Shown here: in pieces, positions 33,935 to 45,900 of the stretch
How the letters are laid out: each line of letters starts with the position of its first letter
Numbering within the stretch: position 1 is the stretch's first letter
NCBI RefSeq assembly: GCF_964355755.1
Contig: NC_092672.1
Coordinates: 36,700,501 to 36,764,500 of the forward strand
Direction of reading: 5' to 3'
From: Antedon mediterranea
Lineage: Eukaryota; Echinodermata; Crinoidea; Comatulida; Antedonidae
DNA length: 64,000 nucleotides
Program-made: the position numbers and the translations under genes
Notes under the pieces: generated by a model
The model's database searches: none
What the model saw: only the letters and a program-made list of their open reading frames with translations
Told to the model about the DNA's origin: nothing

Positions 33935-36900
33935 ATGGAACCGTACAATCACATCGCATCAAATCTCTCGCATGTTGTACCTGATGTAACGTTCATGGCG
34001 CAAAGATTCCACAACAGGTGTTTAGTTTACGATGAGGAGAATGAAGAATTGGTAAGATCATATTTTGTTATTATGTTAATCAAATTTGCATATTCAACTT
34101 AATGGTATTTGTACTTGACTTAAGTATGTACTAAATTTTATAAGAATATTTCAATTCCAAATCTATTATGCTCTACTGTTTGTGATTTCTATAGTATGTT
34201 TGTTATTTAAATTGTTATGTTGTATATAAATGTATATAAATCTGGTACTTGAGCTTTTCACGTTGATTCACAATCTCGACAATAGCAGCGTAAATAGCTG
34301 AATCATTGTTGTTAGTTTACTGTGTGTCAAATTCTGTCTGCTGTTTACAATAACTTTTTATCTATTTTGTCTGCGAGTATGTGTGGCAGTATGTTGATTG
34401 CATTAATGTGCGCGTATGTGTGGCAGTATGTTGATTGCATTAATGTGCGCGTATGTGTGGCAGTATGTTGATTGCATTAATGTGCGCGTATGTGTGGCAG
34501 TATGTTGATTGCATTAATGTGCGAGTATGTGTGGCAGTATGTTGATTGCATTAATGTGCGCGTATGTGTGGCAGTATGTTGATTGCATTAATGTGCGCGT
34601 ATGTGTGGCAGTATGTTGATTGCATTAATGTGCGCGTATGTGTGGCAGTATGTTGATTGCATTAATGTGCGCGTATGTACTTACAAATTTAAGACATTTA
34701 CCAAAAACGTATACATTCATATTACCATAAACAGTAAAAGGTTGTTTTTTTAACAAAATCAACTCTTTGACAATTGGAAACTTTCCAAAAAACTTAAATT
34801 TCAGTTAAATAAAACAAAAATTAAATTATTGTGTTAAGAAATTAATTTTTTTAGTTGCAATCACGGCCTACTGTATATAGTATGTAACTTTCATATTCCA
34901 ATATTGATTTAAAGCGTTAAGTCGTAAAAATATAACATAGGCAATGGACTTTTGCTTATTCGCTGTATATAAATATGCATGTAAACAAGAGAAATCAATA
35001 GATTCACTCAGATTACCTTTACACAGAGAATCAAAACAAATAGATAATATCAAATAAATTAAGTGAATCAACTTTACTAGTAGGGTTTGTATCACAACCT
35101 GTTGAATACATAGACGTCATGCATTGTTTTAATTGTTGTGCCACTTCCTCTATAGTTTACGAAGGTGTATCTTAGCAAATGCCAATTGGTTGACACTGAC
35201 TTCCTCAGCGCTTACAAGATGATCTTAAGTACGAGCCAGCTACAAAGAATACAATAGATATTCAACTTTATATATTGATTTTCAACAGATTGATACTGTA
35301 CTGTTTTAATTTCCGTTTTTCAGCCAGAAAACAGATGTTGTGTTGTTTTTCTAACTTTATTATGTTGTGTTTCTGAATTCTTTAATTTCTCTACTTTATC
35401 TATATTTACTGTTTTATTTTAACTTATATTCTATACAGGCTTTTCTATGCCTGCTTTTAATATTTCATTATGCAAATGTTATCAAATTTATCATCTAAGG
35501 CCTAAATAAAGTATTATATGTACCATGATAAAGAACAGGTTGCTGGTATAAAATGCCCATTCATTTTTACAATTTTTAAATAACAGTTTTGGTCACTATT
35601 GTTGTTTAATCTACATCCCCCACCTCACCTCACTCCACTCACAACTGTTAAAATGAAAAACTTGTAATAATACTATGTGTTGTAATTGTTCTTGTAGTTG
35701 TTGGCTCTTCGATACATACACATAGTGTTTGCCTCTCTGAGTATCATAGGGGCGAGTTCAACTATCATTTACTCCATAATAAAGGGCGTGGTTACAAGTG
35801 AAGAAGTAAGTACACTACCAGAATCTTAAGTTATGTTCCTTATTTAGTCTCATACAGATATTTTAGTCTGTTTAGAGCATGTTTGCAATAGTATACAAAT
35901 AATGAATGTTTATGAGCGTAATGGTACAAATAATGGCATGCGGTGAATGATAAAAGGTTATATTTCAAAGAGGAGAAGCTCAAACAAAAAATATTTTAAA
36001 CACAAAAAAATGAAAAAAATTACTATTGAACCACTGTTCAATAGTGCGTACTATTGCATGCCATGTGACACACTATCATCCAATCAAATGACAGGAATTT
36101 ATTTAAATGTTATATAATAATTGTATGGTGTTACTGTTATTTTTAAATTCCAAGTGTTTGTTGTCTAAAATAAATTTTTAATAACAAGTTTTATATTGTA
36201 GGTACGGCCTTTATTCCATTTGTCATTAGCTGACTTGGGGTTGGCAATATGCTGGGTTATTGGTGCCGCTGTCTGGAATGATGATAAGGATGACAGCGAA
36301 GGCTGTGTTTATTTACAAGCTATTACAGAAGTAAATATTATCTTATTGTATTTAGTCATCAAAGGCTAGTACTTACTACCACTATACTAAAGCTCTGCCT
36401 ACACCGTCTATCAAACTAGTTTGACAAAAAAAGTGTGATGTGCCCAAATATAGTAGTGGTATGGTCAAATATGGTAGTGATATGACATCATCATGTCCAT
36501 ATATAGGCACATCACATTTTTGTCACATAAAGTTTGATAGTGTAGACAAGGCTTAACATCCTTTCCCATCATTTTTTTTTTTCATTTTGGGGTGGACTTT
36601 TTTGACTATTCAACGGTGATGAACCCTTGCATAGGGGTCAGTTACTGTAATAAATTTAAAACCTTTTAATAATACTTTTATCTATTTAATGAAGATTATT
36701 ATTATAATTTGTTCTTTTCAGGCATTCCATGTATCAACATTTTTCTTGACTGTAAATTACTCTTTGAATGTTTATGTGCGAATAAAAGATAGACAAAATA
36801 GAGCGATGAAGTTATCAACATTAATGGTAAGTTATCAACATTAATGGCAAGTTATCAACATCAATGGTAAGTTATCAACATTAATGGTAAGTTATCAACA

Positions 36901-39900
36901 TTAATGGTAAGTTATCAACATTAATGGTAAGTTATCAACATTAATGGTAAGTTATCAACATTAATGGTAAGTTATCAACATTAATGGTAAGTTATCAACA
37001 TTAATGGTAAGTTATCAACATTCATACTAAGTTATCAACATTAATGGTAAGTTACCAACATTCACACTAAGTTATCAACATTAATGGTAAGTTATCAACA
37101 TTAATGGTAAGTTATCAACATTAATGGTAAGTTATCAACATTCATACTAAGTTATCAACATTAATGGTAAGTTATCAACATTCATACTAAGTTATCAACA
37201 TTAATGGTAAGTTACCAACATTCATACTAAGTTATCAACATTAATGGTAAGTTACCAACATTCATACTAAGTTATCAACATTAATGGTAAGTTATCAACA
37301 TTAATGGTAAGTTATCAACATTAATGGTAAGTTATCAACATTAATGGTAAGTTATCAACATTAATGGTAAGTTACCAACATTCATACTAAGTTATCAACA
37401 TTAATGGTAATTTACCAACATTCATACTAAGTTATCAACATTAATGGTAAGTTATCAACAAATGTCTGTTATTTAAATTAATTTATATTGTTTATTTTTT
37501 ATTTATATCTTATAGTCAAGTATTAAAATGAAGTGGGGGCTACGAATGGTGTATGTGCTTTCATGGTAAGTAGTTTGTTACCAGAAATTAATTTAAAGAT
37601 TGCACTTAAATAATAGTATAGCCACAGGGTACGAAAAGGAAAAGGTGGGATATTACTTGGGTTACATTAATAATATATTTCTGAATTTATGCTAAATTAG
37701 GGGTTATACTTGGTCATAAGGTATAAGGTTGTTTAATTTTTTTCAGGTTTTTTTCATGTTATTTTTTCATGTTGTTTTTTCATGTTGTTTTTTCATTTTT
37801 TTTAACGTTATTTTTCATGTTGTTTTTTCATGTTGGTTTTTCCTGTTTTTTTTCAGGTTGTTACCAATTATAATAATGATTCCTATAGTGTATTACCACG
37901 AGACAGTTGACCTACTTAAATGTTACAGGTAATTTACATTTAGTAACTTTTATTAAAACAATCAACCCTAAAATCATATTTACAAAGGATCCCACAATAT
38001 TTAGCTGTCAATGTTATGTGTAAAGTGGCAATTATCAGATCCAATAATGCATAACATACTTTACATCATGTGAAAAAATTATGTCCTGAACCTAAACTTT
38101 GTACCTACGTCTAAGTATCTAATTTTATTGTGTCCTCTAAAAATACCACTATAGCACCCTCTATGACAAACTATATACCATCTCTGTTGTGTCTTCTCTA
38201 ATAAATATGATATAGCATCCTCTATTTTCAATTCATTTATTTATTTGACCAACAAACCATATTGTAAAATATACAGAGATGAATTGGTCAGAGACTGCTA
38301 AAGAAAACAAGATTACAATAACTACAAGAGTCAGCAGTCTTATGATCTTAACTAAAATAAATTTATAAAATTTCATTTTATGACAAACTACAATATTTCC
38401 ATTTCGTCCTGAATGAATGATATAGCGCCCTCTTTATATGCCAAACTTATCTGTAGTTCTTATTTGTTTTCAAGATGTTTGCTGTTATTCTACAGACCAT
38501 CAGTTCAGTCCGTAAGTTAACAAATATTATAATTTGAGATGATTTTAATTCAGAAAGAAAAGATAAATACAAAAACTTAGCAAAAAAAAAAAAAAATTGT
38601 TTTATTCATTATCTTTCTTGCTTTTGGGTTTAAAGAAGTTATTCGAATTAAATTGATGAATTTAAATTAAAGATGACAACAGTTTCTAATGAATGCCTTG
38701 TTTTCACGTCTGTATAATTATTATTATTTGTAGAGAGATGAGGACTACGACAGCTGGTGGTGGGAGAATTATGGTGCTATTTTCTTTGTAATATCGTTAG
38801 GACTTTCAATGATTATAATAATTGTAAGTATTTTAAATTTCATTTAGATAATAATGGTAAAAGACAAAATGTACTAATAAAAAAAATCATAAGCTCCAGC
38901 TAAAAGTGAATATTTATCTAACCTAAAACCCTTTCAATTTGCCTAGCCCAGTTTACACACACAGGCAGTATACCATACAAAACACAAGTGTTGACGCCCC
39001 ACTGTATAAAATTTATTAAACCCAGAATAAAAAATGCATACTATATAATTAAAAGGTTAACAGTATTAAAAATTAGATTTAACAATCTTAATGAAATTGC
39101 CAAAATGAATAGAAAAGGAATTTTAACACAATTTAATTCTTGTTTAATATATAATATAAATTATATTTGACAATCAATGTAAATTTTATTATCTTTTAAG
39201 GTTTTCTATTTGTTGTCAATAAAAGTTTTCAGAATATTAATAAAACAGAATAGTAAGTATATTTGTTTCTCATATTTGACTCTTAAAACCTTAAAACAAG
39301 CCCATGGGGCTACTTTAGAACTGTTTACATCTTTTACCTAGCTAGTATTTCGAGCTTGAAGTATCAAGTGACCAATCACAAGGCTTACACTTCAAAATTC
39401 TCCAAACCAATACTATTTCTGGGAAATGTAAAATATATATCAACTTAAAAAAAAAAAAAAAAAAAAAAATTATATTTCAATCAACTTATGTACAATATAT
39501 TACTTAAGTGTGAATGAATACATATTTACATCTTCATTTTCTAGGAAATCAGTATATTAAATTAATTAAAAATACTGTTTAAATTAATAATGTTTGTTTT
39601 TAATAAATGTTAGTGTGGACAGATGCGCAACGAGATGCTGTAAGAAGTATGAGAATACGTATAACGTTCTACATCCTTGTCTTTCTTTATTGTTGGATAC
39701 CAGGTAGGTAAATTGAATATTTGGTATTTGTAAGTGGGGGGGGGGGGGAAGTTCGGGGGGAGGTGATGTAGGTGGCAAAATCCAAAGAGGATTAGAGACA
39801 TGAAAATAATGGAAATTATAATAGTGGTTACAAATAATCGGTATTGGTAACAATCATAAATCACCTTTCTAATCTAACGCAAGTAAATAAATGCATCGAT

Positions 39901-42900
39901 TTAGGAAGTAATGCGCACCAAATTATTCATGAATTGAAAACAATTATCTTTTAAAAGCAAGCATGAATTGAAAAAAACCCAAAAAATATTTATTCAAAAT
40001 GAATTTTTATGAAAGAATTACACACAAACTTAATTCTAATTGATTTGAATAATGATGTAAGATTTCAGAAAGGGGCTTACTCCATTTAGAGACCAGCGCG
40101 GGTGAGTGAGTGGCCGAGCGGTTAAGACAGTGGAACCGTAATTACGTAGCCATAACATCGGCAGGGGTTCGAGGCTCACTCACTCCATGGTTCTGGTGGT
40201 AGAACGAGTCTTCTCGGATAAGGACTATAAACCGTAGGTCCAGTGTACACATCTAGCTCGTGTGCACTTTAAAAGAACCTAGTACATCTTTCGAGACGAG
40301 TAGGGGGTTACCCCGGTGTATTAGTACATCACAGCCACTGATCACCAACTGGGACAAGTTTTTGACTGAAGAGGTTACCCTGTATAAATATAAATTTCAA
40401 TCAACCATTATTGGTAGGGTAAGCAAATTGCCGATTCATTTCAACTCTTGACAGTTCAGTGTACTGTATCTATCATGTGAATAATATTAAATTTAGAAAT
40501 TTAATTCCATTAATATTTATGAGAAATGAAGTCAGCAAGTAGGCATGCTAGGTAATAAACCATGTGTCTATACAAAGGAATCATATAATTGATTAAATAT
40601 TGAATCGACAATCATTTTGTGGTTTTTGCAAATTGAGTATTTATTGAAAAAATGCACTTTTAAAATATGATGCGTCATAAACATTAAGTTGTTTCTCAAA
40701 ATACTGACAATTTCTCTAGAATTAATTAATCTGGAATTGACCAAATTGTCACTATACACTTTCACATATTTTTTTTTTTTAACAAGTGTACTATTACTGA
40801 CATTTTGATGAATTTGGCAAATAGTTTTTCTATTTTCTTGTTGTCATAGTCTTCACGTTAAAACCGGATATTGTTGTCAATACAGAGTTGACAAGAAATG
40901 GTAATTGATGTCTATAATGATATATTTAATCCCTCCTATTGTCGTTATGTATCTCAACCCAGAAAGTGTTGAGTGACCTATAAAACATATGAGGTTATAA
41001 TTATTAGATTAATTTAAAGATGTATTGTCCCTGTGAAAAAATTTTTTTTTTAATATGTCATTTAATGTTACATGATCAAAAATTGGATCGGAAAAAAAAT
41101 GATTTACCTGAAAAAATTGTAATTTAAAGGAAAAAATAGTCAAATTGGCTGCCAGCCAATGGGTTTTTGGTTGAATTTAACTGTTTATTTTGTCATTTTA
41201 TAAGTTCAAACATGATTTTTTCAGGTTTTTTTTCTATGGAAGTGATTTAACTTTGGTAAAACTACAAAAAAGGCCTATTCAAAGTCTGATTTCATTTGTC
41301 ATGTTTTTGGGGGACAATACATCTTTAATGGAAGTTGTCACTAACTAATGTAATCAATAACTTTAAATTGCATGAACTAATTACCTCTTTTAAGTATTGC
41401 GTGAGTGCCATTCATTATACAGTATATTAAACCTATACTGTTACTTCCCTTCCTTTTTGATTGGCATTCATTTCTCCATTATTTTAATCTTTCATATTGT
41501 TAATTTTAACCCAATTGTGAAACACTGGGCCTTAAATGACCCAAATATTTATATCACTATGGTGTCGTCATTTTACGTTGCTTAATGGTTTTAATTATCT
41601 AAGAATATCATGTCTGTTAAATTAAGAAACCACTCAGCCTCAATGTATTGAAGTCTCTGATGTGGTTATGCTTAATGTCCCTGATGTGGTTATACTTATA
41701 AATTTCAATAAATCGGTCAAGTGCTGTTGTACTTTGAATCTAAAATACTCATTGTGATTCTAATAATAATTGTTTATACTCCTTTGTATATTTGTTTGTG
41801 GGAGCGAGGTAGATAATAATAATAATAGATAGATTTATATGCGCAAATATATGATGTCTCTGCGCTCGTCAATAAAGAGAAAGAGTGGAAAACAAAATGA
41901 AGAGAACAAAAAGACAAAAACACCAAGCTAGCACCCAAACTGGAGTATGGGGATACACCATAACCGCTAACTGAGGATCAGTAAAGATGTCTTTTTCATG
42001 TGAATGCTTCTCCTCAATTCAATTCAACAAACCTTTATTTCATCAGGAGCCATACAAATAATTCAAAGCATGAAATAAGGACCAGCCTACTATAGAAGTA
42101 AAACTTTTCTCAGTTGGTTTGAAGATAAATCTTTTTGTCTTTGTACTTTTGTGTTATTATTTTAATTGTTATATCTAATTTTGCACCGTGTCCCACAGGG
42201 TGTTGGCTCCACGCATTTCCTCTCTCTCTCCCACCCTCCTTCCCTCCCCCCCTTGTATGTTACTGTAAGTCGAGTAGAAAGTGTTGTTCCCAATGATATC
42301 ACTCTTCCATCATTTCCTCAGCCTGCCGTGTCTATCCTTTCCAATCAGCTGTTTCTAGTAGGATGCGTGTTAGTAATCTGTATTTTATCCATTCTTGCGG
42401 CCTGGCCAAATGAGGCAAGTTGGATTTTATTGATGGCCAGATTAAAAACAACAAAGATATCTCTCGAATTCTGATTGATAAATATAAATTTCGATAATTG
42501 TAAATTGAGATGACGTCTTCAATGTCTGTACATTGGAGTACTGTACATCATATTGAACCACTGACTATCCAATTAGAAGCCTGACGCAAATCTGCTGTGT
42601 CATTAAAACATCAATAAACTTTGTTTGTTTTTTTATTGAATTTCCACACATAAGTGAATATATTTACATTACCAAAGATTAGCTGATAATTGAAAAGAAT
42701 TGATGTGTGCTTGGCGGGCAAATAAGTTTGAAGACTTACACATCTGGTATTTGTAAGTTGTTCTCATAAAATATTTGTTTTTTACTAATGAACTTGTCTA
42801 ATTATGCATATAGCTACATTAAATCACCAGGTTCCCTACACAAGAAATAAGCGTTGGGAATTACTAGTAAGACAGTCAGATGGTGTAAATCAGTAGTACA

Positions 42901-45900
42901 GTACTGTGCAAATGAATGCACTACGGTTCTGATACTTTGGACGTATCAAGTGTGTTATAAAACAGTTGCTATGTTATTATTAGCATACTCACCATAAAAA
43001 CCTCTATTTGCGTTTAGTGTAGGATTGTTGTTCCTAATATAACCTTTTACTACGCTTAAATGCAGTTTGCGGCGTGGATGCATGACAATCTAATTTACTG
43101 CCAGGGTTAATGAAGCTGCCTGTACATCAACAAACATGAATGGAATATACATTTCTTAATACCGACACATTGACGTCGAAGAACAGAATTAAGTTTGATA
43201 CTTTGGATTTTCAGATTAATGTCATAACTCCTTTGTTCGTCATCTGATTCAGTCGAAATTTTACCAAACTGTATTTGTTGAGCCACAAACGGAATTCTAA
43301 ACGATCTGTAACAGCTTTTGGATTCGCAAGAACAGATTTATGTGGTGATGTACTAAAAGTTTGTCCTATGTACATTATCAAACATTTGTAACTGTTAATT
43401 TCTGAAAAGCAACATTACGATGGATGAATCACATTGTAATGTGTCATACATTAATGTTTGGCCTGCTGCAACCATCATAGAATGCGTATATATTACTGTT
43501 TTATCAATACTTGGAATATTTGGAAATGTGTTTGTAATCACCGTCATATTATGCAGCAAATCTTTACACAACCCGCATTACTTTTACGTTTGTTGTTTGT
43601 CCGGCTTTGACCTTTTCACGACCTCTGTCCTTATGCCGATGTTCATCGTTACGCTTCAGGTAGAAATTCCTGCTATGCTGTGTACTATTTTTGCGTACTT
43701 GCGATTGTGGACCGTTGGAATGGTACTCTGTATGTTGTCATCTATGAGTATAAACAGGTTCATGAAAGTATCTCTACATAAAGAGACATACACGAGATAT
43801 ACTACAAAACGCTGGATTACTCTAAACATGTTTTGGGCTGGTTCTCTCACCGGTTCTCTGATTTTGGCACCACTTTGGGGTTTCGGTGAAGCTGGGTTCA
43901 ACGTAGCTTTACATCATTGTACGTTCACATACAACTACGAAGGCTGGTGCTTAGCGATATTGCTGGAGTCTGTCGGTATTAGCATCACCATCACGTGTCT
44001 CTCTATCACAAACTACGTTATTTATAAGACGGTGCGGAACAGTAAACGACGTGTCCAGAACGTATCATCAATCCACATTAAACAGCAACCGCCTTCAAAT
44101 GCGAGTCTGGCTTCTTCTTTTAATGCTAGCACACGACACAAACGCAAAGATGACAATAAAATTACGTACATTCTGCTCGCTATGATATCTACATTCATGG
44201 TCTGCTGGCTACCATTCAGTATCGCGATGTTGTTTAATAAGAACTGCACGATACCCGTACATCTTCTGCAATTTATGGATATTTTGCTGTGGACCAACTC
44301 CGCGATTGATCCGTTTATTTATGCGTGGCTTAACTCGCAATTTTTAAAAGCGGCAAAACGAGTAGTACCGTGCCTCGATAGATAAACAGATAGACTAAAA
44401 TGTTTAGTTTTTGTAAAATAGGTGAAATCAGTAAGGCTGATAAAATAGAAACTTCTATTAAACTGAAGGCTTAAAAAGGAGCCTCTTTTAACCAATTTGG
44501 AAATACTGTATAGTGCATTCATTCAATTGTTTAAAAATGTATTGTCTCCCAAAAACAGGAAAAATCAGACTTTGAATTCATTTGTAGTTTTAATGAAGTT
44601 ACTCACTTAGAGAAAAAAAACAACAAAGGTAATTGATTTCACTTATAAAAAGATAAAATTATCAGTTAAATTAATTTTTTTGGATGTAAATAATTTTTTT
44701 TTACCTAATTTGTTATGGCATATTCAAAAAAGTTATTATGTGATATTAAAATGGCATATTCAAAAAAGGGGGACAGTATATCTTTATTTAAAAAATTTGT
44801 ACTGCTGGAAAAAGATCTAACTGTTTGGTTTAGCTTGTGTTGACTGATCCAGCCGCATCCCAATAAAATATTCTTTATGAGACTTTAAAGGCCAGGTGCG
44901 GGCAAAAAATTTCTATTGATCATACATTCCAATAATTATCGATCTATATTTTCCCCTATGTTTCATAATTTTGGGGATTTTATTTGTGTTACATGAGCTT
45001 GTTGAAAATAAGCACTTTCTTATCAGTTCAAATTACACAGTAAAATCTCTATTCTTTTGTACACAAATTTTGTAAATAGAGAGGAATTTTAAGAAGCTAT
45101 GAAAAATAAACAGTGTGGTAAAAAATGTTATCAGATGACTAAATATAGGTAATATAACTTGAATTTTACATTTCTGGTATTTTTATTCAACTTCAGATTT
45201 TTATTTTTATGCTATAGTAAAAATTATCCACCGTATATCCACCATCTTTTTTCACCTTCTAGGGAGTCACTAGACATGTTATTATATTAGGTTAAACTAC
45301 CTAACTACTGAAAAAAGGTCTTCCTGGTTTTTATGGCAGAATTTTGCCAAATTTTGTATTTGATCATATTAAGGGAAATTCATGTTTTTTCGTCTTGATT
45401 TCTGTTACAAATATTTGATTTATGTACAATTAATCAGATACTATATTTAAAATTCATGCCTGTACCTGAGCTTTAAATTTAATTTAGAAATAACATAAAC
45501 ACACTAACGCAAATTTAACAACATGATAATGGAAAAAATAAAGATGTGTCTGAAAGCGAACAATGTACACAAATTTAATGAAAAACACAGTTTTTTATTC
45601 CAGACAGTCATGTCAACAAATAAAAATAAAAGAATGACTATGCTTCCATAGCAACAAAACAAATTTTGTTTAATCTTAAAAACGTGAAAATCCATTTACG
45701 TTGGTGTTTTTATAGCGATAAATAAGTTAACAATCGTTGTCAATTGATGATGTAATAGGTCTAGCCTTTAATGTTGGCAGGGCAACTGCCTTTCAAACTA
45801 GATTCTGATTGGCTATTGAATTTGCTATTTTTTTGTATCTAATATTTCCCACTGACACACATTGAAACCGTTTAATAACATTCTAATGTAGTAATTTGAA

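Noticed and set aside
36811-37460. CRISPR-like array
   Set aside because: Contiguous 20-bp tandem units with no spacers, in an animal intron.
38988-39170. 60-residue basic open frame in TMEM116-like intron 7
   Set aside because: No recognisable domain and no splice signals in frame; probably chance or an old repeat.
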